Source of the DNA: Chalara sp. BL73
Lineage: Eukaryota; Ascomycota; Leotiomycetes; Helotiales
Assembly: GCA_918026815.1 (NCBI GenBank)
Contig: CAKJVC010000065.1
Span: 496,001 to 560,000 of the forward strand
Direction of reading: 5' to 3'
DNA: 64,000 bases
Shown in pieces: positions 1 through 10,080 of this stretch. Each line of letters starts with the position of its first letter. Within the stretch, counting starts at the first letter, position 1. The notes below the pieces were generated by a model that saw only the letters and a program-made list of their open reading frames with translations, did not search any database and was not told where the DNA came from. The position numbers and the translations under genes were made by a program.

Positions 1-441
1 CATTTTTCCTTGTTTTATCTTTTCACCTATCTTCTTCACTCATCCTCTCATCTACCATCCCTGCCGTCTTCTCGGTTATCAATATAGAACTCTATACACC
101 ACAAGCATCGAGTGGGGTAGAAGATATCGGAGAGGATTAAATTCAAATAAGTAGATAGCAGCAACCTTAAAGAAAGGGCTCTTATCAGTTGGTAGTCAAA
201 TTCGGGGGTAAAAAGAGCATGAATTGATCGGTAGCTAGATATCCAAAGAATCAAGAGAAAGTCGAAGGAAAAAGGCTCCTTTATACTCCAGAAAGACCGG
301 AAGAGCCGAGTCTGACCGTAACTAAGTTATAGGTCTCATACGATACTGTACAGTAGTGCTACGTGCTTGGATAACACTTTAACACGCTCAGACAGTCGCT
401 CAGATAGTAGTGTACATGCTCAAAATGTACCCCTGAAGCTA
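1..441. other. unassigned left flank
   Basis: I see no convincing gene or repeat here. Short open frames exist on the minus strand but resemble nothing I recognise. The right edge is set by the TA duplication (440-441) of the mariner element. Confidence 0.4.
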
Positions 442-515
442 CAGTGGGGTGCAAAAAGTTTGCACCCTTGTTGGCCAAGGCATACGCAACTAGGCCAATT
501 AGAGCTGAAGAGATC

Positions 516-821
516 TGTAACAAATAGAGGGCAATAGGAGGTATTGCAATATAACAAGTAAGAACACGTGACTGCAATGTCATAGAAACAGTAATGTATT
601 GATATCAGAAGTATGCTTGTCAGCCTAGCAGAGAAACTCAAGCATGCCTTCTTCCTGAAAGCTCTAGCTGTTCCTTATATCCCTTCCAACTGTGCTGTAG
701 CTGTGTGCCCGTGGCTGCTGTAGCTGTCAGCCTGTAGCTGCCGTAGCTGTATGCCTGTGGCTGCTGTAGCTGTTATGATATCCGTCTCTAACCTGCCCTG
801 GCTATTACACTGGCTGTTACA
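516..821 (+). mobile_element. solo LTR, family H
   Basis: The element begins TGTAACAAATAG and ends GGCTGTTACA. It is flanked by the perfect 5-bp duplication AGATC (511-515 and 822-826) and sits inside the mariner element. It contains a short GTAGCTGT-type minisatellite at about 690-775. A longer relative lies at 41437-41832. Confidence 0.9.
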
Positions 822-1141
822 AGATCCCGCTGTTTGAAGGGGTAAACACGACTGAATTGAAGCTATTCCCTAGTATTTTGTATACCACCCCTCTGCTGCA
901 ATAACTGCTTTCACTCTGGTTTCCATGGTCATAGCTAATCCGTGCAAAGCCCCCATATCAATAGCATGCCCGGTCTCCTGCGCGGCTCGCACTAATAGAT
1001 CTAGAGTATCCCCATTATCAGGAGCGTTCTCGAGCTCAGGGTGTAGCAAATAGATCTCTGCTTTGACTAAAGCCCGTAGGTTTTCTATAGGATTCAAATC
1101 CGGAGAATAAGGTGGCCATTTCATAACTTTGATCTCCATCT

Positions 1142-1401
1142 TGTTCAAATAGAAAGTCACGGAGCTTTCAGAGAGTATAGGGTAAACGAGTCAATTGCTG
1201 AAGGTTGTAGAACCTCAAATCTACAGAACGAATCTATCTACTTATAGAGGTGTGATACTCACACGTAAGTATCACATACAACGCAACACATGCGTCAGTA
1301 AATTCATCATCAAAAGCAAAAATACGTATGCATCCTGCGCAAGCATACTTACAACTTCCCTAATAGGCTAGGTATGATCCTTAGACCTAGCCTGTTCAAC
1401 A
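1142..1401 (+). mobile_element. solo LTR, family A
   Basis: The element starts TGTTCAAATAG, ends CCTGTTCAACA, and has the duplication CATCT on both sides (1137-1141, 1402-1406). It interrupts the mariner transposase just before its third catalytic block. A second copy at 34297-34494 has the same ends and a different duplication. Confidence 0.92.
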
Positions 1402-1631
1402 CATCTCCTGTAAAAGCTCTTTTACAATATCTCCTCGATGAGGCCCTGCGTCATTATGCATAAACTCTCTTCCTTCAACCATAATATCAGGAATAAAAGC
1501 TCGAGATAACTCGCGTATAACCCACGAAGAAACCCCGTTACGGGCGGCTAACGCATCTCTATCTACAGGTACTAAGCCCGTACGACGGTTTGAACCAAAA
1601 GCTGCCCATAGCATCTTTTTTACACCTTTTC

Positions 1632-1931
1632 TGTAACAATCGAAGGCATATGGACTCCTGATCACGTGGCAAGGTACGGACCCAAGATGGGGGAGAGCCC
1701 ATACGGACCCCCTTCGGACATGGCACTCATATCCCTTACGGACCTAGGTACGACACGGACTCCGGAAGGATATGGAGAGGGATATAAACGGCGCTTCTTT
1801 TGTCTACAAGATTATTTCTTCTCTATGTTTTTTATATCCTTCGTAGTAGACCTCTTAGAATGCTACTATTAGCCTAAGATACGTACTCCCATATACCTCT
1901 ACTCAGCCTGTAGTGTTCTAGCGTCGTTACA
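1632..1931 (+). mobile_element. solo LTR, family B
   Basis: The ends are TGTAACAATCG and GCGTCGTTACA. The duplication is TTTTC (1627-1631, 1932-1936). It includes a TATA-like run (GATATAAACG, about 1781) and the block TATCCTTCGTAGTAGACC, which recurs near 5230 and, diverged, near 21500. Confidence 0.92.
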
Positions 1932-2672
1932 TTTTCCAGAGCAGCGTACAGGCTGTACGTATTGGAGCAAAATTTGATCACAAGAACGCGTAAATGTCCA
2001 TACAGGCCTAATTCCTACTCCTCTTTCAATTGTACACTCGTCCGACTACGAAACTTTGTACCAATCTATAGTAGAATACGTTTGATGTTCGAGAGCCTAT
2101 GCTAATTGAGCATCTGCGTGAGCCTGTGTGATTTTCGGTCGTTTTCGTTGCCTCCACTTCCTTTTGTTCATTTCGCGTAAAAGAGATGAAGAGATCGTTT
2201 TTTTTTTTTTTTTTTTTTGCAATCATCGTTGACTTCGTGTAAAAGGTCTCGCATCTTAATATGAGGATTGATATCATTCGTAATATTATAGATTTGATCT
2301 TTTAGTTCTTCCGTTAAAGCTCGAGGTCGACCAGAACGTGGCTTTGAATGATTTTTGACTCGAGTAGCTTCGCGTTTGATCGTAGATTTGATCGTAGAAA
2401 TAGGCCATTATGGGTGTATTTTGTGTATTCGATTAGCGCTGTAACGTAAAGAATGAAGCTAGCAAATTCGATCTCTGTCTCCAGGAAACGGTTCTGTTCT
2501 GGCTATTGTAGATAGCTTCAAAAAGTAATACAAAAACAGCTCAAACGCGTACAGAAAAGGCTGCAAAAGCGGCAGTAACAACAAAGGCCTAAATAGGCTT
2601 AACAACTTTTGCTTGTCCAACAAGGGTGCAAACTTTTTGCACCCCACTGTAGGCCTCCTATAGCAGGTAATC

Positions 2673-3158
2673 TGTAACAACTCAAGCCGAACAGGGATCT
2701 CGATCCGTGGATCTAGGTAGAAGGACTCAGAGGTGTGAACAACTATCAATTGTTATAACTAAGAGAATGTGACGGAGCAAACCAGAGCTGTAGAATAGTC
2801 AATCAGGTGAGCGAAGTGATATAATACTATTGTAGAATACACGCTTGTAGAACACAAAAGAAAGGGAACGCTCAGGTCCCGTACAGCTAGGATGCGCGCC
2901 AAGCGCTCCTAGCTACATATGGAATGCTAAGCGAGCCTCGGCTGCTCGCATTCCCGTGACAGAGAACAAACTACAGGCAGAAGAAGGGAAGGAGAGCAGT
3001 GCTTTATATACAGGATGCTGGCCAGGGCCAGTGTAAGCGAGCCTTGTAGAGTTGGTTGCCAAGCTCTGGGGTGCCGAGCCCTGTGGTAACAGGGGCCAAG
3101 CTCTACCGAGCTCTGCAGTGCTTGGCGCCAAGCTCGAGATAGGGCCAGGGCCGTGACA
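2673..3158 (-). mobile_element. solo LTR, family E, hosting an F solo LTR
   Basis: On the plus strand it reads TGTAACAACTCAAG to GGGCCGTGACA, with the duplication TAATC (2668-2672, 3159-3163). Without the nested F copy it is 287 bp. Family E is the commonest in the window (2673, 18857, 20262, 28100, 41939, 47901, 55314 and the right edge). The right end lies 78 bp from the stop of the HET-bZIP gene. Confidence 0.9.
2768..2961 (+). mobile_element. solo LTR, family F, nested in E
   Basis: The ends are TGTGACGGAGC and CATTCCCGTGACA. The duplication GAGAA (2763-2767, 2962-2966) interrupts the family E consensus AAGAGAACAA. Relatives lie at 8639-8847 and, truncated, at 55062-55215. Confidence 0.9.
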
Positions 3159-3235
3159 TAATCTGACCTGATTCAACAGCTCTGATCTCCTTCCTAGAAG
3201 CAATCACTTTATCTATAAAGAACTAATTATACTAA

Positions 3236-4474
3236 TTATATCAACTGGTCGCTCTTACCCATAACACTCTTCTCAATAGCATCTATAATCGCACTCTCCT
3301 CAAACACTGGGCCTTGCCCATCAGACTTCGCGACTTTCTTAAGCGTATCGGAGACATCGCCCACATCCACAAGACCTCTCGCGTAAAGTGGATGCTTGAT
3401 GATATAATCCCACGTCGCGCCCGCCGCCAGGAGTCTTTCCCCACTCTCACTTATGGCAATCCTGTGGCTCTGCGCCTTATTCTCTTGCGCATGAAGCACC
3501 TCTGTGTAAAAATCGGTGGGGGAATAGCGTACCGGCCCAGCGTTGGGCAACGACTCGGAGACTCCGTGATGAGGATGGCCCGATGTCGCCTTGAGGATTT
3601 CATTCTCGGTGGCCACCCTTTGGAGTTGTAGCTTTAGACGCTCGTTTTCTTCGGCGACATTCGTGAAATTCTTTTCGAGTGCTGTCAGCTTGGCTTCGAG
3701 GTCTTCGACATGGCGTGCGGGCAATTTGTCCTCTAAAGTCTCTTCAATCTCCTTGTGTAGCCGAACCAGTGCCTTCTCCCGCCCTTCGCCGTAGATGAGC
3801 GGCATATGGATGTCGAAAATGCCCATGAGAGAGTATGCCACGTCTTCTTCACGTTTCGTCTTGCGTTTTGCTGCCCATAACATTCGCTCATTAACGCTAA
3901 AATGAGACAAAGGACCTCCTTGAAGAGCTTGAGTGGCAATGCCTGTTATCTTGTGAATTTGTCGCTCTAGAGATTTCTTATCGCCGAGTCGTTCGCCCTC
4001 CACAGAGAAGAATTCAATTGATGCCGGAGCAATAAGCTCTTGGAGCGTCCAGCCACGAGTAAACCATCTGCTTTCCCGAAATGCTGATTCCCATGTCCAC
4101 TGAGAGAACTGATAATTCTTAATAGAACCACTGATTGAAACGTCTGACAGATAGACGTAGCATTTGGCCGCATCACGGTACCAGCGAAACATGGAGTTGA
4201 TAGCCTCCGAAAGCTCGGCGCTGCTTGATTTGTCAATGCAACAAGCGTCGATCCAGAAGTATTGCAAACTGTCGGCGGCTGCTTGTTTTCCACAGAACCG
4301 AATTTTTTGCTTGCCAGCCTTGCTCTTTCCAGTACCCTCCATCAGGTCTTTGAATGTAACCTCTTCGCTATCCGCTCCCCAAGTATGCGAAAGTATAGCA
4401 TACCGCGGAATCTCATTACCAATAAACTCGGTCAGGCTGATCTTGCCATCGTCTTTAAGTTTCAAGAGGCGCAT
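3236..4474 (-). CDS. HET domain fused to bZIP leucine zipper and C-terminal domain
   Basis: A single intronless frame of 412 codons. Residues about 1-245 are a HET domain, the cell-death-inducing module of fungal incompatibility proteins: start MRLLKLKDDG, then AILSHTWGAD (26-35), FWIDACCIDKSSS, RGWTLQELIAP and YSLMGIFDIHMPLIYGEG. From about residue 256 the protein becomes a leucine zipper (ARHVEDLEAKLTALE, then EENERLKLQLQ, ATENEILKATS). It then has a C-terminal block (GERLLAAGATWDYIIKHPLY, GLVDVGDV, SDGQGPVFEES, KSDQLI) that I recognise from fungal AP-1/Yap-like bZIP transcription factors. The basic DNA-binding region that should precede the zipper is missing; only its last residues (ARHVEDLE) remain. 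The HET family is usually followed by divergent tails or NLR domains, so this is an unusual fusion. Dimerisation with a normal bZIP protein is an inference. No intron signal is seen at the junction (about 3705-3740). Confidence 0.88.
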   Translation of the reverse strand: MRLLKLKDDGKISLTEFIGNEIPRYAILSHTWGADSEEVTFKDLMEGTGKSKAGKQKIRFCGKQAAADSLQYFWIDACCIDKSSSAELSEAINSMFRWYRDAAKCYVYLSDVSISGSIKNYQFSQWTWESAFRESRWFTRGWTLQELIAPASIEFFSVEGERLGDKKSLERQIHKITGIATQALQGGPLSHFSVNERMLWAAKRKTKREEDVAYSLMGIFDIHMPLIYGEGREKALVRLHKEIEETLEDKLPARHVEDLEAKLTALEKNFTNVAEENERLKLQLQRVATENEILKATSGHPHHGVSESLPNAGPVRYSPTDFYTEVLHAQENKAQSHRIAISESGERLLAAGATWDYIIKHPLYARGLVDVGDVSDTLKKVAKSDGQGPVFEESAIIDAIEKSVMGKSDQLI

Positions 4475-4860
4475 TGTACATAGATTTTGAGAAGCTCACA
4501 GAGTGGGAAGTTCTACTAGATAATGCGAACAAAGTAACTTGGTTCATTAGTTGAAGGTGCCAGGCATAGCCCAGGTTAATCGCACAGAGGAGAAGCGAGA
4601 TGGTTACAGTACAGTAAAGAATAGTGAAGAAGATTTTCGTGTTGGCAGCTGGGGTTCAGGCAACACCTGGACTCAACTAACCCGACTCTCGTTTATTTCG
4701 CCAATGATATAATTGTATTACTAAGCAATCTTGCAAATCCAGATCCTGCTGAATGTTTAACTCAGTTAAATATTCGCACGTGATACAGTAGTGTATCCGA
4801 CGTCCGCGACAATTTAGTGCTGTAGAGGGTTTAGCAGGAATATACTTCTCTTCGATTGCG

Positions 4861-5033
4861 TGTCACGTCGCGTGCTCCCAAACACACGTGACTTATATTA
4901 GCCGAGCTCTCCGAGCGCCTCGTGTATATATAGCCTGCTCTCCTCGAGCTCCTCTTCCTTCTTTAGCTATAGATTCTCGTATGATACCACCATTGCCGCC
5001 TGTATCTGTAGATCCACGACGCATGTTGTAACA
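4861..5033 (+). mobile_element. solo LTR, family C, degraded
   Basis: It starts TGTCACGTCGCGTG, has the TATATATAGCCTGCTCTCC core, and ends in a mutated form of the family terminus (ATGTTGTAACA instead of GTGTCGTGACA). No clean 5-bp duplication is seen. Other C copies are at 19826, 30165, 42998, 50700, 50910 and 52462. Confidence 0.8.
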
Positions 5034-5321
5034 TATGCTAAACATATACTAAACATATGCTGAAAATATGCTACGCAACAACCGAAGCGTAGGCGAAGGT
5101 CATGGCGCAGGATTAGGGGGTTGACAAGCAGGGCATAAGGGGTTACAGAGCTGATACGGAGGAGAGTCGGATCGCCTATATAAACGCCTGCTCCTACTCT
5201 CTGCAGTTGTTCCTCATGTTTTTGTATCCTTCGTAGTAGACCTATAAAGTAGTCATATTCAGCCTATTGTACGCGCTCCCATATGCCTCTATTCTAGCCC
5301 GTGACTCCTTGCGTCGTTACA
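5029..5321 (+). mobile_element. family B LTR-like sequence
   Basis: The 3' half closely follows the solo LTR at 1632-1931 (TATCCTTCGTAGTAGACCTA, CCCATATGCCTCTATT, end GCGTCGTTACA). The left end is uncertain: a TGTAACATATG at 5029 overlaps the end of the C copy, and I find no target duplication. Confidence 0.65.
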
Positions 5322-6165
5322 GTTCGCTTATTATAATAAGTCTTTCTGTAGTAAAATAAATACTGGCATATGCTCTGCATATGCTTACAGTAAAGCATTT
5401 TGCAACCTCCCAATATTCAGCCAATTATTGGCGGTTTCCGCCCCCCCTGCGTGCCTGGATCCGCCCTTCCATCTCAGCCTTGCAGCCTCAAACCCCAGCC
5501 TTGCAGTCTTCCCAGCCTCAATCCAATCTTCCCAGGCATGATTTGGGCACAGACGAGCGCTTGATCGTCTTCGTACGCATGGTCATCGCTGGCGCATCAT
5601 CGGCCCCTGATGGTTTGGGGGTTTGAGGTTTTAAGGTGTTGGGGTTGGGGATCGGGGTTCGGGTAACGCAAGAAGCTGGCCGATGGAACAGATGATTGAT
5701 AATTGATCCCTTCCCATCGCATGCTCTATGATATGTGGCTAATATCGCCGATATGGCGTGTTTGATAATGCCCCAGCCAGATTATGTGCCTAACTTAGCG
5801 CAACAACCAAGCGCAGTCGTTCCCCAACCCCCCTGACGCGACGCGGTGGTATGCTGTACAACGATGGTAGCTGGCGCTGGTAGCTAGAGCATGGTTAAAC
5901 CAGAGCTCGTTATTGTATTTTGCAAAGCTATCAGAGTAGACCCGTGCATATGAGAGTTGACATCTACTTGTTTGAATCCTCGCACAGCTATAGTAGAGGT
6001 ATATACATAAGTTTAATATCGCCCCGTATTTGCAGTCTACCCCAGTTCCTCAGTCCCTCGGTGGCACATTAATATGCTGTATATTCCCGACATATGGAGA
6101 GAGCTGCAGTGACGCTTCTCCTCCCTTAGGCTCGAGTCAGCGCGTTCCAATATTTTTCTTCCGGC

Positions 6166-8328
6166 TCAAGTACTTTCCCCTACCCAGTCGCTGCTCCATA
6201 TAAAAGTTCCACATCGCCACTGGGTATTCTTCTCCTTCTGCCCAGATGGACCAAGGGGGCGCGGGCACATATAAAAAGACCTGCCACAGTTCTCCCCAGG
6301 CTTCTTGGTCTTCATGCTGACGCAAGGTTCATTATGTTCACACCGAGGCAAAACTCGTTTCCCTAAGATCTTTGACCAGCTTTCCTTGGCAACTATCGGA
6401 TCGATCACATCCTTCTGGTCAGCGAGGACAAATGCCTTGCTTGTAGAGGACCCAGCTCCACCTTTTAAGCTTGGAGAAGCTGCCTCGGCGATGACAGCTT
6501 CTTTGATGGGAGTTGGTGGCCCAGATGTATTTGTGCTTTCAGATTCCGCATCGACCAAAGAAGAAGCCTGGGTCTGGTTGGGCCGGGAGGTCTTGGGCTT
6601 GAAGAATCCCATCAGACTACTCTGTCCTTTTCCAGTTTGGCCTTTCGTTGCTGATATGTTGGGCTTTGGGATCACATTAGATTTACTCCGCTTCAAAGGA
6701 CGCACAGTCGAAGACGATGTTTCATTCTGACGCTTCTGGCTTTGGATGTCATCTCCTTGTTTCGCGGACTCTGCCAGTTCCACAGACTTAGAGCCTTCCT
6801 CAGGAATTGAACTTTCAAAAGAAGTGGTTGGTGGCTGTGCGTTGGTGGTGAATGTTTCTCCCATTACTGAATTATCTGATGTGAGCTTCGGTGTGACAGA
6901 ACTAGAGCTTGGCAATGCAGGCTTCTTCGCAAACATATCCCGAATGCTGCGCCTTCGATCGAACTCTGGAATCAGTTTCGCTGACAATGGCAGCAGATCT
7001 TTCGTGGACCACTCCCGTTGCCTTGCACCATCTTTGAACATCCCAGCACTCATTACATCTCTGATATCAACCTCCTTCCCATCTACATCGACTCTAGCTT
7101 TCAGAACACCATACACTGGACAATGATCCGAACCCATAAGACCTTCCTGGATATTGGATTCGCTGAACCAGTCATTCCAATCATAACTGCAAAGAACATA
7201 ATCTATTCGAGAGCCAAAGTTCCCAGGACGGGCATTAATCTTCTGGTTCCAGCAGGTGAACATGCCTCTACGCTCGGGGTGGAATAACCGACATACATCC
7301 CACATGATTGGCTTCTCTCTGCCTTCATCCCTCTCTCCAATGACATTGCCTCCGAGGACCAATTGATTGAGCATTCGTCGCGCTGGCGTTGATAGATACT
7401 GGTCTATAGTTATGCCTTGTTGCTTGAGCTGTTCTGCAGCATTGGCTGTGTCAATCTCGCTCCGAATAATGTTCAAATCACCCACCAAGCATACCCTCTT
7501 GCCAGCAGCCACCAAGTTACGAATCCGTGCGTCCAGCACATCGAGGAATCCGATTCTGAATTCGTCACGCGATTCATCACGGTTTGCAGGACTGTATACA
7601 CCGATAAGCACGAAAGCCGGGAACTCAAGGATAACACAACGACCTTCTGAGTCAAGAGTTGCTGCGTCAAGAGGACAGCCAGAAAGCTGACTCATGGTGG
7701 GATAACCGCCAATTTGCTGGTTTTCTGGGAGATCCCGGTAGCTCTGGGTAGAGTTGGGAGGAGAAAGCGCGCCGGTGATGCCTTCTTCGGCTCGGATGGG
7801 GGCACAGACTGAATTACGGGTGTAGATTGCAACCCCAGAGTATCCTACCAGATAGTGTATCAGTAAACTCAGCATGCAACGTCAGCATTACCATATTCAC
7901 CTTTCTTGTGTATCGGAAGACTGAAAAACACATCCCACCCCGGCACAAGAACCATATCATCACGTAAATCCTTCCTCTGAATCTTGGTCTCCTGCATGAC
8001 CACGATGTCCGCCTCAAGTATGTCGAACATGGCCTAGAATCAGTTAGAGCCTCGTCATGTATAGTAACATCATCTTCACAAACCGAAAAGCTCTTGTCTC
8101 GGCTCCATGGCTGGTATGCAAATGGGTTTCTGCCCCACGGTCAGCAACCACGCGTCCTGATTCGGACCTGCGCATCCCGGCCCTGGAATAACGAACCTGA
8201 TCCCGTTGACTATGCATATCAGCGCGAGATCTTCAGTTCGATAGCTTGGGATACCGACCGTTCCACGTCGTGATCCTCAGACCCCGCTGCTGCTGCTGCT
8301 CCATGGGTGGCGAGTCTACGGACGTCAT
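6166..8328 (-). CDS. APN2: DNA-(apurinic/apyrimidinic) endonuclease 2 (APN2)
   Basis: Class II AP endonuclease of the ExoIII family, which cuts abasic sites and trims 3' blocks in nuclear base-excision repair. I derive five exons: 8328-8259, 8209-8197 (a 13-nt micro-exon), 8129-8084, 8033-7901 and 7844-6166. Together they give a continuous 646-residue protein. The start MTSVDSPPMEQQQQ leads to GLRITTWNVNGIRNPFAYQP, reconstructed across two introns; a second in-frame Met (8304) is also possible. Catalytic motifs follow: MQETKIQ, YSGVAIYTRN, VGDLNI, SRIDYVL and GSDHCPV. The C-terminus has the GRF zinc finger (CEHNEPCVSMKTKKPGENCGR..C). The gene appears intact. In many ascomycetes APN2 flanks the mating-type locus, but no alpha-box or HMG gene is visible nearby. 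Confidence 0.93.
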
Positions 8329-8638
8329 GACCTTGAGATCAGAGGCATCACCTTTCAGCACGTCTACAAAGCACAGGATTACCACCAGAAACCAGAAACG
8401 AGGGATGTTGATTCGCGTCAGGACGTCACTCGCGTCAATGATTCACGAGAGTGGCCCGTCGTCGTTGGGAATCACATGACGCGGACTGTACCGAGATCTG
8501 CAACGCCAAGTCTCGGTCATTTGGGAACATGCGACTCCCATCCTTCACAACAAGAAAAAGCAATTGAACTAACACTGCTCGAAAAAATCATGTTTCAATG
8601 CTCGCTCCGAATCTCCCAATGCTTTACGTCTCAGCTGC

Positions 8639-8847
8639 TGTCATGAAGCAAATCAGAGAATATTCAATCGGGTGGCTGGAGTGATATAATATTATTGTAG
8701 AATACACGCCTGTGAGGAACCTTGTAAAGAACCTTGAAGGAAAATAAGCGGAAACGCCCAGGGTCCATACCATTAGAATGCGCGCCGAGCCCACCAGCTG
8801 TATGACGATAGCCAAGCGCACCTCGGCTACTAGCATTCTCCGTGGCA
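8639..8847 (+). mobile_element. family F LTR copy
   Basis: It runs from TGTCATGAAGC to CTCCGTGGCA and matches the F solo LTR at 2768-2961 (GTGATATAAT, TTGTAGAATACACGC, GCGCACCTCGGCT). No matching 5-bp duplication is found. Confidence 0.75.
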
Positions 8848-8943
8848 ACTGTTGTACCACAGCCATGAGCCAGAACATTCCGACGCCGCCTCCCGTGTGG
8901 GGTTTTACCGTCAAGAGATTGCTGAAGCCAAGCCGGCTATTTG

Positions 8944-9074
8944 TGGAGGAGGAAAAAAACCCGACAAGTCGGTCAGACAGCTGTCAGGGGAATCCACAAT
9001 CCACAATTCACACTCCACACTCCATGCTGTGCCCCCGCATTAGCGCATTGTCGGTGGAAGGTCATTGTGGCATA
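8944..9074 (+). repeat. repeat L, copy 1
   Basis: A block with GACAGCTGTCAGGGG, CACTCCACACTCCATGCTGT and GCATTAGCGCATTGTCGG recurs in the same orientation at 19474-19615. Ends and class are unknown; it may be part of a larger decayed element. Confidence 0.7.
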
Positions 9075-9948
9075 TTTGTTACATCACGTCGATAAATACC
9101 TCCAGCCAGAACACTAGTTATATTTGGTTAGTGCAAGATTATCACAGCTTTTTTATTCTGTCATATTTTAGCTTATATAATCAAGGCATTGCCAAGCTTG
9201 TGCTTGTTCAGGACTGTGGCTGACACGGAGCTAAACGTACCCCGCGCGAGCCTTGACAGAGCCAACACCAGATCAGCACGCTATAAGTATCTAAAAATAT
9301 AGGAGGGCGATGGCTCAACACCTGTATGTGGTGCCCTCTACGAACCTCCAGCAAATCTATATATTTGCGCACCGTATAAAATTGCCTGCAGAGTTGAGAC
9401 TAGTTCGGTGTTAGAGCTGTGAGCTGTTAGCGTGGGTTTTGGAGGACTTGACCCTTTTTGAGAGGTTGAAAATTTTTCTACACACGGTACAAATCACGGA
9501 ATAAAGGACCTCATTATCACAACGACAAATACAAAACCCTCTCTCGAATACTCGATTGCTTGCGACTACTCGACTACTCGAAAAAGCCTTCTAGAGTCGA
9601 GACACGAGAAAGAAGTGACACTTTGGTTTATACAGACTGTTGCAGAAAGCCATGGGGTCTAGGAGGGCAGCGCGAAGAGGATGGCGCCTGAAACGAAGAC
9701 CGTGTTTCTAAGGTTTCCTTTGATTTGTGCTTAGCACAGCGAATGCGCAAGCTCTCGAACCTACTTATGCTTAGCAGTTAGGGAACAACACTAGCATCGA
9801 TCTTGTTGGACGTACTCTGGCAAAGTACAAAAGTCCATAGTTGTAACTAGAATCTTAATCTAAGGGCACTAGGCGTTTAGCGTCCTATCTTCAATTCTAG
9901 AGGCCAAGTGGTTTGAATTAGGACATTCTACGCCTAGGCATTAAATAG

Positions 9949-9998
9949 AATCATCATCATCACCATCACCATCACCATCACCATCACCATCGCCATCT
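9949..9998 (+). repeat. ATC/CAC microsatellite
   Basis: A run of ATC then repeated CACCAT units, 171 bp before the end of the ankyrin-HET gene on the other strand. It is not in a supported reading frame. Confidence 0.85.
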
Positions 9999-10080
9999 AA
10001 AAAATATATGCCAGAAGCCGCGCGCCCCCAATTGCATCATCGCATTCCAAAATAATAATAAAAAGCTCTCCGAAGTACCG

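Larger units (their letters stand above)
870..2440 (-). pseudogene. Tc1/mariner transposase, interrupted
   Basis: Read on the minus strand, the pieces give, in order, a helix-turn-helix part with SGRPRALTEELKDQIYNI (about 2280-2340), a first catalytic Asp in SDECTIERG (about 2000-2030), a second in HNDAGPHRG (about 1430-1450), and the C-terminal WPPYSPDLNPIEN (about 1080-1110) ending AEGWYTKY at 870. This is the D,D,E layout of fungal Tc1-like transposases. Two solo LTRs split the coding region at 1632-1931 and 1142-1401. Deleting each with one duplication copy restores the frame exactly (GVKKMLWAAF and LLQEMEIKVMKW across the joins). Inactivating changes include in-frame stops near 2060 and 2115 and a T-tract of about 21 at 2199-2219. 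Confidence 0.9.
442..2649 (-). mobile_element. Tc1/mariner DNA transposon with three nested solo LTRs
   Basis: The two ends carry inverted repeats of about 38 bp that differ at one inner position; each starts CAGTGGGGTGCAAAAAGTTT. They are flanked by TA (440-441 and 2650-2651), the Tc1/mariner target duplication. The span is 2208 bp. Removing the three solo LTRs and one copy of each 5-bp duplication leaves 1327 bp, a normal mariner size. The transposase lies on the minus strand. Its stops show that the element is dead, and the LTRs were added after it inserted. Confidence 0.93.
4475..6165. other. intergenic region with decayed LTR sequence
   Basis: It holds the family C LTR (4861-5033) and a family B relative (to 5321). 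The remainder, including 4475-4860 and 5322-6165, shows no gene that I can support. Confidence 0.5.
8329..10080. other. intergenic region with repeats
   Basis: It contains a family F LTR, a copy of repeat L and a trinucleotide-type microsatellite (listed separately). From about 9080 to 9940 I see no gene or recognisable repeat. Confidence 0.5.

Noticed and set aside
1396..1665. Open frame beginning MIRSPYAFDCYRKG as transposase start
   Set aside because: Its first codons are inside the family B solo LTR (1632-1931); the true transposase sequence resumes at GVKKMLWAAF.
5381..5626. 81-codon plus frame
   Set aside because: Low-complexity, no family resemblance, next to decayed LTR sequence.
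9949..9998. Poly-His coding stretch or CRISPR-like array
   Set aside because: A simple microsatellite outside any supported frame; there are no spacers.
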